Source of the DNA: Homarus americanus
Taxonomy: Eukaryota > Arthropoda > Malacostraca > Decapoda > Nephropidae
DNA length: 64,000 nucleotides
Direction: 5' to 3'
NCBI RefSeq assembly: GCF_018991925.1
Contig: NW_024736071.1
Coordinates: 16,759,538 to 16,823,537, forward strand
Shown piece after piece: positions 47,110 to 57,560 of this stretch. The first letter of the stretch is position 1, and each line of letters begins with the position of its first letter. The translations under genes were made by a program, and so were the position numbers. The notes beneath the pieces are model-generated. The model did no database searches and was not told the DNA's origin. It saw only the letters and a program-made list of their open reading frames with translations.

Positions 47110-47575
47110 AGAGTGTACTGGTACAGCTGTCAGCAAGAGTGTGCTGAATGTGCTGGTGCGCTGTCAGCAGGAGTGTGATACTGGTACAGCTGTCAGGCAG
47201 GAGTTTGCTAGTATGGTACAGCTGTCAGCAGGAGTGTGCTAATGCTGGTACAGCTGTCGGCAGGAGTGTGCTAAATGCTGGTGCAGCTGTCAGCAGGAGG
47301 TGTGCTAAGTACTGGTGCAGCTGTCAGCAGGGTGTGCTGGTACTGAGTACAGCTGTCAGCAGGAGTGTGCTGATGCTGTGGCTGTCAGCAGGTTTGCTGG
47401 TGGTACAGCTGTCAGCAGGGGAGTGTTCTTGGACACTGGTACAGCTGTCAGCGGAAGAGTGTGCTAGCACTGGTACAGCTGTCAGCGGTGTGCTAGTACT
47501 GGTACAGCTGTCATGGGAGCGTGTACTAGTACTGGTATAGCCGTCAGCGGGAGATTTTACTAGTACGGTAGCGTG
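47110..47575. repeat. Minisatellite, ~32-33-bp unit
   Basis: About 14 copies of GCTGGTACAGCTGTCAGCAG plus GAGTGTGCTAAT, with many small indels. Confidence 0.9.
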
Positions 47576-47675
47576 GACTGAACGATCGTTGAAAAGTAAT
47601 AAGTTTCAATTTATTGCTTTTGAGTGAACAGAATGTTCTGACAGTCGAAGAACGTGCGGATTGTTTCTGCAATTA

Positions 47676-47678
<3 letters not shown>

Positions 47679-47734
<56 letters not shown>
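47679..47734. repeat. TG microsatellite
   Basis: (TG)n of about 28 units. Confidence 0.95.
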
Positions 47735-47735
<1 letters not shown>

Positions 47736-48199
47736 TAGTATTTGTGGTTCTTACTTTTGTATTTGTTTCGTGTTTTTGATTGGTCTTGGGATTTCACTGT
47801 TCGTCAAGGTCATCATCATCAGGTAGACGTCTCCTCTCACCTGTCTCACCTGTTGTGTGTATGTCACTCTCTCTCATAGGTATGTCTTGGCTTATCATAC
47901 AACTTGTCTGTAAACTATAGAAAGAAATACTGTCGTTGGCTCATACATGCTCTGTGTGTATGACACTACGCACACACACACACACACACACACCGTACTT
48001 GACTCATAAAGACTTTGAGCAATAAATCAACCTTGAGAGTTTATTGCATAACTCACATACAAGCACAGGTAATATCACGTCATTATTAGCTAATTAAAGG
48101 CAGGTGTGTAGTGATGGTTGATGAGTGTAAGGTGCGCCCCAGGTGGTGATGTATGAGGGACCTTAATGCTGCACTAAAGTTATGGTGTGTACCTCTGAA
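47735..48199. other. No gene recognised
   Basis: Unique sequence with a CA tract at 47972-47993. Confidence 0.4.
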
Positions 48200-48365
48200 C
48201 GCTCACACTAACAAACCTCCGAATAAGTGAAGGTTCGAATTAGTGAAGCTTTAAATTAGTGAATCTTCGAATTAATGAATTCCGGCAGTGAACCTTTGAA
48301 TGAGTGAACCACGAATAGGTGAACCTTTGAATTAGTGAACCCTCAAATTAGTGAACCTTCGGAAA
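48200..48365. repeat. Decayed minisatellite, ~20-bp unit
   Basis: About eight degenerate copies of GAATTAGTGAACCTTTGAAT. Confidence 0.75.
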
Positions 48366-48439
48366 ATTGATTCGTACCCGTTCAAATCACCCTTCCGGTG
48401 TTGTTAGCCTTCACCCTCCAGATCACAATTACCGTCAAA

Positions 48440-48740
48440 CTGTCTTCTTTAAAAACTTGTTGGGCAAGCTTGAGAGGTGTATAAAGCTTGTTCTAAAATT
48501 GTCGGGTAAGCTTGAGAGTACTATAACTTTTATAGTCTAGAAACTATTGATAGCTAAGAATGCTACAAATCTTTCATAGTAGAATCTGAAAATTGTTGGG
48601 CAAGCTATAGAGGTTCTATAAAGCTTTAATATAGTCTAAAATCTATTGAACAAGCTTGAGATATTTGCAAAGTTTAGTCTAAAAATTGCTTGACAAGCTT
48701 TGAAGTTGCTATCAAACTTTACAATTTTGTCCAAAATATA
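48440..48740. repeat. Decayed repeat, ~58-60-bp unit
   Basis: About five diverged copies of AAATTGTTGGGCAAGCTTGA followed by GAG(N)TATAAAGCTTTA-like sequence. Confidence 0.65.
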
Positions 48741-49439
48741 ATCAAGTTCTGGATATTAACTGATGATGTTTAACGGACAGACAGACGGGGAGACGGAGGA
48801 CGGAAGGAATGAATCAAGTACAAGTTCTCTTTTGGTGTCGCAGGTAGGGTATTAGTCAATTACCACAGGTGTACGGTAATTTGTTACAAGGGACCGCATC
48901 ATTGCTGAATAAGAGGAAGGCAGGTGCTTGTAGGTAGGGGCGTCTGTGAGTTATGGGCCTGGTGGGGTTACAGGAGAGGCAGGTGGTAGGCGCCCCTGAG
49001 TGAGCCGGATTATAGATGACGGGACATAGTAAGCGCCTTGGAGTGCAGAACAATTATAACGAGCGTCCTTGAACACAAAGGTCTGACAGGCGGGGTGTTC
49101 AAATGGAAAAAAACACATTTAAAACCCTTTTAAGGCGACCGATATCACGTGAACACTTCTGGCTGTGATGGCGATTGACACTGATATCAACCCCGAGGAA
49201 GGAAGGAGGAGGAAGGAAAACAAAATGACCAGTTTCTTGAAATCACCTAAGCGTACGGCAAATATGTGTTATTAACTTGGCTAAATCATCTTTGGGTGGG
49301 GAAGGAAGTTGTAAATCTTTAGCAACAAATAACGCCAGGGGTTGTGTTTAACGTTTGGCGCGCCTTTGTTTGAACTGTTATTGATAAAATGGGGTCGGAG
49401 TGTTTGATGGCTGGCGTAGGAGGTCAATTATAACGTTGT
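48741..49439. other. No gene recognised
   Basis: Unique-looking sequence; no convincing frame. Confidence 0.4.
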
Positions 49440-49910
49440 CCTGCTGGTGGTGATGGTGGTGTAGTAATGGTGTTGGTGATGGTGGTGTAGTGATGGTGTT
49501 GGTGATGGTGGTGTAGTGATGGTGTTGTTGGTGATGGTGGTGTAGTGATGGTGTTGGTGATGGTGTGTATTGGTGTTGGTGATGGTGGTTGTAGTGATGG
49601 TGTTGGTGTTGGTGGTGAGTGATGGTGTTGGTGATGGTGGTGTAGTGATGGTGTTGGTGATGGTGGTGTAGTGATGGTGTTGGTGATGGTGGTTGTGGTG
49701 ATGGTGTTGGTGATGGTGGTGTAGTGATGGTGTTGGTGTTGTTGGTGTGGTGATGGTGTTGGGTGTTGGTGGTGTAGTGATGGTGTTGGTGATGGTGGTG
49801 TAGTGATGGTGTTGGTGATGGTGGTGTAGTGATGGTGTTGTTGATGGTGGTGTGGTGATGTGTTGGTGATGGTGGTGTAGTGATGGTGTTGGTGTTGGTA
49901 GTGTGGTGGT
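49440..49910. repeat. Minisatellite, 26-bp unit
   Basis: About 18 copies of GATGGTGGTGTAGTGATGGT plus GTTGGT. A ~50-bp GGACAGGTGTGTAGTAGTGG repeat follows to 50030. Confidence 0.95.
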
Positions 49911-50029
49911 GGGGGGAGGGATAATATGAACTGGACAGGTGTGTAGTAGTGGTGGGGAGGGATAATATGAACTGGACAGGTGTGTGGTAGTGGTGGGGAG
50001 GGATAATATATGTTATGGACAGGTGTGTG

Positions 50030-50282
50030 TATTGAGAGCTTTAACTATGGTAGTGAGCTATCGTCCAGCCATCGTCTCTGTCCCCCTCTCTCTCTCATCC
50101 CCCTCTCCCCCCTCTCTCTCTCTCTGTGTTTCTCCTTCCTCCCCCACCACACACACCTGAACTGGACTGGCTGACCTGCAGGGAGCACCTGACCCAGATA
50201 TAAGGAACGTGCGCCGATTAAGATCAATTAGACCGTCATTGCGATAATCGATTGTCATTTTAACCAACTCTCCTGCCGTGAG
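50030..50282. other. No gene recognised
   Basis: TC-rich patch (50085-50130), then unique sequence. Confidence 0.4.
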
Positions 50283-51297
50283 TATGTGTGTAGCCTTGTC
50301 CTCCCTGATGTATGCTGTATGCCGACCCTTGAGGGTGTGTGTAGCCTTGTGTCCTCCCTGATGTATGCTGTATGCCGACCTTGGTGTGTGTATCCTCCCC
50401 TGATGTATGCTGTATACCGACCCTTGAGGGTGTGTGTGTGTGTCCTCCCTGATGTATGCTGTGTGTGCCTTGAGGCTGTGTGCTGTCCTCCCTGATGTAT
50501 GCTGTATGCCGACCTTGAGGTGTGTGTAGCCTTGTCCTCCTAGTATGCTGTATGCCGACCTTGAGGGTGTGTAGCCTTGTCCTCCCTGATGTATGTATGC
50601 CGACCCTTGGTGTGTGTGTCCTCCCTGGATGATGCTGTATGCCGACCCTTGAGGGTGTGTGTAGCCTTGTCCTCCCTGATGTATGCTGTATGCCGACCCT
50701 TGAGGGTGTGTGTAGCCTTGTCCTCCCTGATGTATGCTGTATGCCGACCCTTGAGGGTGTGTGTAGCCTTGTCCTCCCTGATGTATGCTGTATGCCGACC
50801 CTTGAGGGTGTGTGTAGCCTTGTCCTCCCTGATGTATGCTGTATGCCGACCCTTGAGGGTGTGTGTAGCCTTGTCCTCCCTGATGTATGCTGTATGCCGA
50901 CCCTTGAGGGTGTGTGTAGCCTTGTCCTCCCTGGATGTATGTGCTGTATGCCGACCCTTGAGGGTGTGTGTAGCCTTGTCCTCCCTGATGTATGCTGTAT
51001 GCCGACCCTTGAGGGTGTGTGTAGCCTTGTCCTCCCTGATGTATGCTGTATGCCGACCCTTGAGGGTGTGTGTAGCCTTGTCCTCCCTTGTATGCCTGCC
51101 GACCCTGTATGTCCTCCCTATGCTGTATGCCGACCCTTGAGGGTGTGTGTAGCCTTGTCCTCCCTGATGTATGCTGTATGCCGACCCTTGAGGGTGTGTG
51201 TAACCTTGTCCTCCCTGATGTATGCTGTATGCCGACCCTTGAGGGTGTGTGTAGCCTTGTCCTCCCTGATGTATGCTGTATGCCGAACCTTGAGGTG
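50283..51297. repeat. Codon-phased minisatellite, 51-bp unit
   Basis: About 19 copies of a 51-bp unit containing TTGTCCTCCCTGATGTATGC and TGTATGCCGACCCTTGAGGG. Between 50640 and 51300 the period is held at exactly 51 (17 codons) except for two disrupted units. Two plus-strand frames therefore stay open (MYAVCRPLRVCVALSSL or MPTLEGVCSLVLPDVCC). The outer units are shorter and degenerate. No signal peptide, start context or family supports a gene. Confidence 0.95.
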
Positions 51298-51321
51298 CAT
51301 ATTATGTTATTCTTTCTTTAT

Positions 51322-51369
51322 GATCACCGGAAGAATATTCACCCTAGTTTATTTCACCTAAAGATTAAC
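51322..51369 (-). repeat. TTAGG-linked module, copy 2
   Basis: The reverse complement reads GTTAATCTTTAGGTGAAATA, then AACTAGGGTGAATATTC. It sits immediately beside a CCTAA tract (51368-51412), the same relationship as at 3008 and 54756. Confidence 0.75.
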
Positions 51370-51412
51370 TAACCTAACCTAACCTAACCTAACCTAACCT
51401 CACTTAACCTAA
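51370..51412 (-). repeat. Interstitial TTAGG tract (CCTAA strand)
   Basis: About eight CCTAA units with one CACTTAA change. Confidence 0.9.
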
Positions 51413-51499
51413 CTATTCATTTCGATTAATTGATGATTTGTCTTTCCATGAAAGAGTGAGCGGCCGGCGGTGACCTCGTCCCTCTTGACGATGGAACAT

Positions 51500-51555
<56 letters not shown>

Positions 51556-52710
51556 CACTTTGAAGGTAAGTGTTAACGAGATGGTGTACACTTCTACACT
51601 CTCTCATAGCTGTGTACGCAAGGGATTCAACACACACACACACACACACACACAGGTAGATTATGCTCCCCACGTGTATATTGGCAGGATATGTTCGCCG
51701 TGTGTAGGAGGGGCAGGTGAGAGGGTCGAGTCCCCAACACCTGGCGTCGATAATGTCCCTCTGTTGACCTTCACGACAGGTACAGTGGTTCTGTCCTCAC
51801 GTGTAGAAGGTAAATGAGTTCGTGAGAGAGAGAGAGAGAGAGAGAGAGTGTGTGTGTTATTGCGTTCACTGGTATCTTTAAGTGGTATATTTATTGGCTG
51901 TGTTCCCAAGCGTAGGAAGAACATGAAGAATTTTGTGGGAATGTGTGCCTATGTATGTATGTTTGTGTATGTTCGTTGTGTGTGTATACGTTGTGTGTAT
52001 GTACGTTGTATGTCTACATGTATGTGTGTGTGTTGTCCTCCCGATAAACGTAGTTACATGGTCTTGTCTTCTACAGGTGTGTTAATATTTGATGTCTTAA
52101 GGAACATTATGGTGAATTATTGTTGTGTTTTATGTTTGTCAGGTGATGTGGTTTGTTTTGGTTAGGGACCCTGTTATTGTGCATGTTATTACTGTGTTAT
52201 TATTGTGTTATTATCGTGTCCCGTCACCACACACTTGTGACAATAGCTGCACTTTAAACCCACTTCCTCGTGTTACTCGCTACCATCACCACTTCCACCA
52301 CCACCACTACCACCACCACCAACAACACTCACAAGCAAAAACATTGGATAAAAATAAGGTTTAACTCTTTGAAATGATAGAATTTTTATGTAGTTAGGTG
52401 ATAATGGTTTGTGTGTGTGTGTGTGTGTGTGTGTTTTTTTTTTTTGTTGGGGGTAGTAACGTGCTGGTTGGAGACACACACACACACACCTCATGATAGG
52501 GTCTCAAGAGGCTGTTTGATGAAATAATCCAAATAATGTTTTGTGTAGACCACATTGACTAAAGTTGAATTGACAGACGAACTAGAAATTGATAAATAGT
52601 GTATACTCGTGCGCGCGCGTGTCCATCATTCGTACTACAGATTATATAGCAAGAGTATTCATTTATTTCCCTCTACACACATTTTTTAACATCGCCACAC
52701 ACTCTTTCAG
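51413..52710. other. No gene recognised; GA, CA and TATG tracts
   Basis: (GA)n at 51502-51553 and 51823-51848, (CA)n at 51630-51653, GTATG-rich 51945-52030, and (TG)n at 52411-52432. No coding sequence recognised. Confidence 0.5.
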
Positions 52711-52878
52711 TTGAACAATGGTCTCGTGGAAGGCAGCATGCAAGCGGTCATCATCCTCCGCCGATGCGCTGGGGCTTCAGAACACTGCCAGTCTTCTCAC
52801 ATTGCTTCATCTAGGCGTACAAATCTCTTGAGGTCGGCGCGGTGGTTCCATACTAGACGATATCGTCGGTACATCAGG
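52711..52878 (+). other. Candidate internal exon, 168 bp
   Basis: CACACTCTTTCAG at 52698-52710 looks like a 3' splice site, and CAGG|GTAAGTG at 52878/52879 is a strong 5' splice site. The 168 bp between them is exactly 56 codons and open in phase 0, with an Arg/Ser-rich product containing RRTNLLRSARWFHTRRYRRY. A second frame starts with a good initiator context (AACAATGG at 52717) and runs to a stop after about 38 codons. No domain was recognised; it could equally be a non-coding RNA exon or chance. Confidence 0.4.
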
Positions 52879-53063
52879 GTAAGTGCCTTCTGCTTGACCA
52901 GCCATAACATATACTTCGCCTTTTATTGTTGGGTCGTTATAATAAGTCTGAAGCATAAAAATAACCGGAAGCGTAGAAACTTAGATATGTATTGTGGTTA
53001 CTGTGTATGTTTCAACACCTCATTTATACTACTTATTTATAAAGGCTACACAGTTGTTTTATT

Positions 53064-53118
<55 letters not shown>

Positions 53119-53940
53119 TACTCGAAATTGAATATTTTCAGTATTTCTTATTTTTTCTTTTAACCTTCAAGTAAATTATTGACAACATTTTAAACCAAAC
53201 TCCTGTGTTTTAGAATTCTGCACTCAGTTTGGAGAATATTATACGGGATGACTTGCAGTCTTCATCACTGTGCAATACCAATGTTTAATTTACTATTTAT
53301 TGGTCAGAGGAAGCAACAGACGGAGTTCACACGGAATACTTCATTTACTAAAACCACTCTTCACTAATTCGTCATCAAGACTTTTCCAAAATAATTGCTG
53401 GTTCTCTCTGCTTCACCTCAGGGGGCATACCAAGATAATTCTTTACACACGAGTTGATGATATTATTGGTGTATCTTATATCATATAGGATAAACTTGAC
53501 TCCGGGGTAAAAAAAACACCTTTTTGAGCTATTTAGATGTGTGTGTGTGTGTAAACTATTGTTTTAATTTTGAACTGAAATTAAAGAGAAGAGCATTGAG
53601 CATTATAAAACTCTCTTGTTATTACTATGCAAATTACAAACTTATGTAGTTTTCCTTCAAGTACAGCCACACCATTCTGACTTAAGTAATACTTTAAGGT
53701 GTAACTATCAGTAATGTGTTTAATATTTTTTTTACAGTATAGTAAAGTCTTAAATTATTTGTATATTTGTAAATGAAATGAATAATATTTGGTGATGTTC
53801 CAGCACCTTACTGTATATGGAGTGTGCCGTGTGCGTTGTCTTGGGAGCTTGGATTGGCTGATATCACAACTAAAAAGCTTATAGTACTTGAAATATTTCT
53901 GTGATTGTCCAGGCTGGTGGTACTTTTAGGCCAGTTTCAG
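52879..53940. other. No gene recognised; TG tract
   Basis: (TG)n at 53069-53117. AT-rich, no recognisable exon partner. Confidence 0.45.
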
Positions 53941-53942
53941 TA

Positions 53943-54087
53943 CATTCTCTCTAACAAGTGTATTCGAGGCGAGGTCCGATGAATTTAAAAATGAACTCGT
54001 GCTGTCTCGGTAAGGTTGTCAAAATCCTTCGTCCGTTGTGTCTTATTGTCTCTCATAAATCGTTTAAGATACTTTTTGGAGCGAGTG
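53943..54087. mobile_element. TA-flanked MITE, copy 2
   Basis: Related to 23304-23456. Ends CATTCTCTCTAACAAG and CACTCGCTCCAAAAAG (reverse strand) fit the loose consensus CA-TC-CTC, with TA at 53941-53942 and 54088-54089. The interior CTCGGTAAGGTTGTCAAAAT followed by CCTTCGTCCGTTGTGTC matches copy 1 on the opposite strand. Confidence 0.75.
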
Positions 54088-54202
54088 TACAGTCCTCTGA
54101 TGTTTTTAGTTACTATTTTGACCTTCAGTAAAAAAAGTCTTGATAAATAAGACGTTAACAGCTCGTATTAGAGCACTAAGCTGCTTCTTGTGGGACAATT
54201 GA

Positions 54203-54262
54203 CTCCATAACCTAACTTAACTTAACCTAACCTAACCAAACCTAACCTAACCTGACCTGATC
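54203..54262 (-). repeat. Degenerate TTAGG tract (CCTAA strand)
   Basis: CCTAA units with AACTTAA and CTGAC variants, ending in a C-run. Confidence 0.8.
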
Positions 54263-54669
54263 CTCCCCCCCCCCCACAAATAACGTTAAGGTGCAGGTTA
54301 AAATGTTTCGGTAAAATAAGCTGTGAGTCCAATTATCGTGTTGGTTGAAGACAGACACAAAAAGTTTGTTTATACTATTGAAGGGTTGATTCTGCAATTT
54401 GTAAAAGAAAACATAAATCAAAAGAAGAAGTTTGTATATTTGTGAGAATTGTGGGCGTATAAATCTTACACAAATGACTACATGAATGACTTCCTCTGCG
54501 GTTACCAAGCTGCCGACACCAACACACTACAGTAGTCAGTCGGTTTATGTACATATCTTTGGGAGGAGGAAAAGTTGCTCTTGAAACACACATACACTGT
54601 TATGTTTAAGTGATTATACATATACTACTGTTTTGTTTTGTTCAAGTAATGAAATACAGTACAGTATAT
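54263..54669. other. No gene recognised
   Basis: Unique AT-rich sequence. Confidence 0.4.
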
Positions 54670-54715
54670 GGAGAATATTCGCCACCGTAGTTTATTACAC
54701 CTTAAGATTTTAACC
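54670..54715 (-). repeat. TTAGG-linked module, copy 3
   Basis: The reverse complement reads AAAATCTTAAGGTGTAATAA, then ACTACGGTGGCGAATATTC. It lies opposite copy 4, with the TTAGG tract between them. Confidence 0.65.
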
Positions 54716-54728
54716 ACTTTAACGCTAT

Positions 54729-54755
54729 TTAGGTTAGGTTAGGTTAGGTTAGGTT
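54729..54755 (+). repeat. TTAGG tract between inverted modules
   Basis: Five GGTTA units, framed by module copies 3 and 4 in inverted orientation. Confidence 0.9.
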
Positions 54756-54808
54756 GATTAATCTTAAGATGAAGTAAACTGGGGTGGAGATTCTTCAGGT
54801 GATCCGGT
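54756..54808 (+). repeat. TTAGG-linked module, copy 4
   Basis: GATTAATCTTAAGATGAAGT followed by AAACTGGGGTGGAGATTCTT and CAGGTGATCCGGT. About 85-90% identical to copy 1 at 3008. Confidence 0.8.
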
Positions 54809-54979
54809 AGAAATATTAATGTTGGCTCGGTCACCCAGGCCCACCTACCAACACCGCATCTCACATCACCGGTAGAGGTATTAGGTCCTACATCACGTCC
54901 TGATGAATCACAACTCTTTCTGCAATTATCATTATTGTATTTAGTTAACGTAACTCATCAACATCAGAGTTCCCACTTG

Positions 54980-55060
54980 TGTCCGGGCCAAGCACGGTAC
55001 TCGAACCCGTGTCAAATACATAATCAGTGACCATGGACACCAGAAGACATGAGACAGACA
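54980..55060 (-). repeat. Possible tRNA-derived SINE fragment
   Basis: The minus strand carries GGGTTCGAGTACC (55009-54997), close to a Pol III B box. Upstream is TGGTGTCCATGG (55042-55031), a weak A box. The box spacing is about ten bases shorter than in a true tRNA, and no cloverleaf can be drawn, so at best this is a degenerate SINE head. Confidence 0.25.
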
Positions 55061-55139
55061 GTCAGACACCTCAGAGCAACACCACAATGTTAATTAAGCT
55101 GTGTATCTGTAATTACCTGCTGGGGGAGTGTACTGAATG

Positions 55140-55141
<2 letters not shown>

Positions 55142-55177
<36 letters not shown>

Positions 55178-55178
55178 A
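55142..55178. repeat. TG microsatellite
   Basis: (TG)n of about 18 units. Confidence 0.95.
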
Positions 55179-55273
55179 CCTGTTTTCTCAAATAATCATA
55201 AGAAATTATGAGATGTCTTCCACGTACGATAAAATTCTGCCTCTCTCTCCTATTTAACCTAATTATCTATGTG

Positions 55274-55279
55274 TTTATT
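55274..55279 (-). terminator. Possible polyadenylation signal for the kinase frame
   Basis: The minus strand reads AATAAA about 130 bases beyond the kinase stop codon. This is weak evidence by itself in AT-rich DNA. Confidence 0.3.
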
Positions 55280-55408
55280 AATTTTTCTCTTATAGTTACA
55301 AGTTTCTCTCGGTGTCTTGTAAATAATTCTCTCACTCCTCCTCCTCCTCCTTCAGCCTTCTTGAAGTAGACTCGGGCCTGTGTGGCTTGGGTGACCTGTG
55401 GCTGGGAT

Positions 55409-56185
55409 TCATCTCCTTATATCCAGGATCCGCGACAAAACTTCCATATTGTTTCGGAGTTTAGGGTCGGGGTTGACGGCGTGGCTCACCCATCGCTGTG
55501 CGTCACGGCTGAGATGGTGAACACCAACAACAGCCTGTTGAAGGCGACCCATGCTGTATACATCAGCCTGAGAGGTCAGCGGACTGTTCTTGACAACCCC
55601 AGGGGCCATGTAGAATGGCGACACTGTTCCGGAAGGGAATCGGTTAAACTTTCCGATTTGTGCAGTCAGACCGAGGTCAATGAGCGTAGCACGAATCCCA
55701 CTGGTGGTATTTTGGATGCAGATGTTTTCACACTTGACATCGGTGTGCACCCATCCCCGCTCCTTTACCGCCAGCAGGGTTTGGGTGACCTGTTTTACGA
55801 TCTGCAGGCGCTGGCCTACGGTGCAGGTGTGGGTCTGCAGGTACTTGTCCAGGCTCTCCCCGGCGTACTCGGTGAGGAGGGTGAGCTTCCAGGGACACAC
55901 TCCGATTATCTTTTGAAGACCTGGTACACCCTGCAGGGCAGAAAGGGCCTGAATCTCCTTCTGCAGAGCTAAAACAGACATATGTGTATCTGGGACTGCC
56001 TTGATGACCCACTGGCTCTTGGATACCGTAACCAAGTAACAAGACCCGTAGGTCCCGTGACCCAAGGGCCTCATGCAGGATGAATCAGCCACAAGCTCAA
56101 AGGTCCCAGCCCCAAACACGTTGACTACCTGGCATTCACAGTACACGCACTGATCCTTCTGAGTATATTCTGGTGTCCATACCAC
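55409..56185 (-). CDS. Compact protein kinase-like protein
   Basis: The frame has the ordered motifs of a protein kinase: glycine loop GHGTYG (42-47), Lys62 in VIKAV, Glu77, hinge-like TEY (105-107), catalytic HTDVKCENI (147-155; Thr where Arg is usual), DLG (170-172; usually DFG), APG (194-196; usually APE) and DVYSMG (208-213). It ends NPDPKLRNN...LDIRR. Lys62, Glu77, Asp149, Asn154 and Asp170 are all present, so activity is plausible. Only ~218 residues span the domain, shorter than the usual ~260. The first codon of the open frame is GTG right after TAA, so it is not a real start; the first in-frame ATG is residue 38 (56074), just before the glycine loop. Alternatively an upstream exon joins here. 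Family unassigned; a retrocopy or virus-derived kinase is possible. Confidence 0.75.
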   Translation of the reverse strand: MVWTPEYTQKDQCVYCECQVVNVFGAGTFELVADSSCMRPLGHGTYGSCYLVTVSKSQWVIKAVPDTHMSVLALQKEIQALSALQGVPGLQKIIGVCPWKLTLLTEYAGESLDKYLQTHTCTVGQRLQIVKQVTQTLLAVKERGWVHTDVKCENICIQNTTSGIRATLIDLGLTAQIGKFNRFPSGTVSPFYMAPGVVKNSPLTSQADVYSMGRLQQAVVGVHHLSRDAQRWVSHAVNPDPKLRNNMEVLSRILDIRR

Positions 56186-56301
56186 TTACAGTTACCCTCA
56201 GGTGTAGGGTCACCAAGGACCTAATTTCCAAAACTCGAGAGTAAATGAAAAATACAAGTTGAAAATTGGTTAAATCCAGTTTATGATCCCAAGGCTTCCT
56301 G

Positions 56302-56309
56302 TTTATATA
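56302..56309 (-). promoter_or_regulatory. Possible TATA box upstream of the kinase frame
   Basis: The minus strand reads TATATAAA about 120 bases before the start of the open frame and ~230 before its first ATG. Two short upstream ATG frames (14 and 12 codons) would precede residue 38 on such a transcript. Position only; unproven. Confidence 0.25.
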
Positions 56310-56324
56310 GTGGAGTTAAGGCGT

Positions 56325-56510
56325 TGTTGTGGTGATGATACAGCGTTGTAGTGAAGTTATAGTGTTATAGTAGAGTTATGGTGTTGTTGTGATGTTATAG
56401 TGCTCTAGTGATGTTATAGTGTTGTAGTGATGTTATAGTGTTGTAGTACAGTGTTGTAGTGATGTTATAGTGTTGTAGTGATGTTATAGTGTTGTAGTAA
56501 GTAATGGTAT
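56325..56510. repeat. Minisatellite, 19-bp unit
   Basis: About nine copies of GTGATGTTATAGTGTTGTA. Confidence 0.9.
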
Positions 56511-56790
56511 TCTGTTGATAATTGATTGGCCGTTTCTGTTGTTATTGCTGCCGCCGTTTCTGTTAGTTTAAAGTAATACAAGTCATTTGGCTGTGACCCG
56601 TTTGTCTGTCTGTCTTTTGCTGCTCCCTGTTGCTCTTGGCTCATGAGACTGTTCATGTAGTTCTTAAAGATGTTCTTACCGTTGTTTGGTTTACCGTTGT
56701 TAGGTTTACCGTTGTTAGTGTGTTGTTCACTGTTGTACGAATGGGTTGTTACTGTTGCCATATGAGAGAAAGTGTTGGAAAGAACAAACA
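56511..56790. other. No gene recognised
   Basis: Contains short GTTTACCGTTGTTAG repeats (56685-56730). Confidence 0.45.
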
Positions 56791-56855
<65 letters not shown>

Positions 56856-56888
56856 TAATAATAATAATAATAATAATAATAATTATAA

Positions 56889-56921
<33 letters not shown>

Positions 56922-57020
56922 TAATAATAATATTATTATTAACGTTATTATTATTATTAACGATATTATTATTATTATTAACGATATTATTATTATTAAC
57001 GTTATTATTATAATTATCAT
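56791..57020. repeat. AAT array flipping to ATT
   Basis: (AAT)n to about 56930, then (ATT)n with AACGAT/AACGTT interruptions. The two halves are complementary and can form a long AT hairpin. Confidence 0.95.
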
Positions 57021-57371
57021 CATTATATACAGTACTTTATTTCTTTACGTGGGGTCGTTTGTATAGGGCGAGAATATAGGGAGGGATCCACTGTTACCTG
57101 CTGGCCACTCCTCACCCCTCACCTGTCACTCAGGCGGTCACCAGGCGTGTAACTCACCACCACTCCTCTCTGGACACTCTCTCATCCTCCCTCTTCTTGA
57201 CACTCTCCTCCTGTGCCTCCTCCTCCCCCTTCTTCCTCCTCCCCCTTCTTCCTCCTCCTCCTTTTTCTCCTGACACACTCTTTTCTTTCCTCCTCTTCCT
57301 CCTTCCTCTTCCTGCTCCTCCTCTTACTCCCTGTTATATTATTTAGTTATATTTGTCTGTGTGTGTTCCAG
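57021..57371. other. No gene recognised; TCC-rich
   Basis: About 57170-57330 is a CTCCTCCTTC-rich pyrimidine tract. Confidence 0.5.
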
Positions 57372-57438
57372 GGAGTTAGGTTAGGTTAGGTTAGGTTAGG
57401 TTAGGTTAGGTTAGGTTAGGTAGGTTAGGTTAGGTTAG
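57372..57438 (+). repeat. Interstitial TTAGG tract
   Basis: About 13 GGTTA units with one 4-bp unit (GGTA). One of the longest clean tracts in the window. Confidence 0.95.
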
Positions 57439-57447
57439 TTACATTCA

Positions 57448-57560
57448 AGAGATTCAGATTCATGAACCCGATGTATTTCTGGACAGAATAGAAGCCTGTC
57501 ACTTGTCTACGAGTCTGAATTCCTCGGGGGTTAGTGGTTCAGGAGGGGAAGTAAGGGAGG
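57448..57560 (-). repeat. Dispersed repeat family B, rearranged copy 4
   Basis: Contains both TTCATGAACCCGATGTATTT and, facing it, GAATTCCTCGGGGGTTAGTG with TTCAGGAGG. The two halves of the element therefore appear inverted relative to each other. Confidence 0.6.

Noticed and set aside
54980..55060. A functional tRNA gene
   Set aside because: A B-box-like motif exists, but no acceptor stem or cloverleaf forms and the A-to-B spacing is too short.
55382..55972. 196-codon plus-strand frame opposite the kinase
   Set aside because: It is antisense to the kinase, has no recognisable motif, and is explained by the codon use of the real frame.
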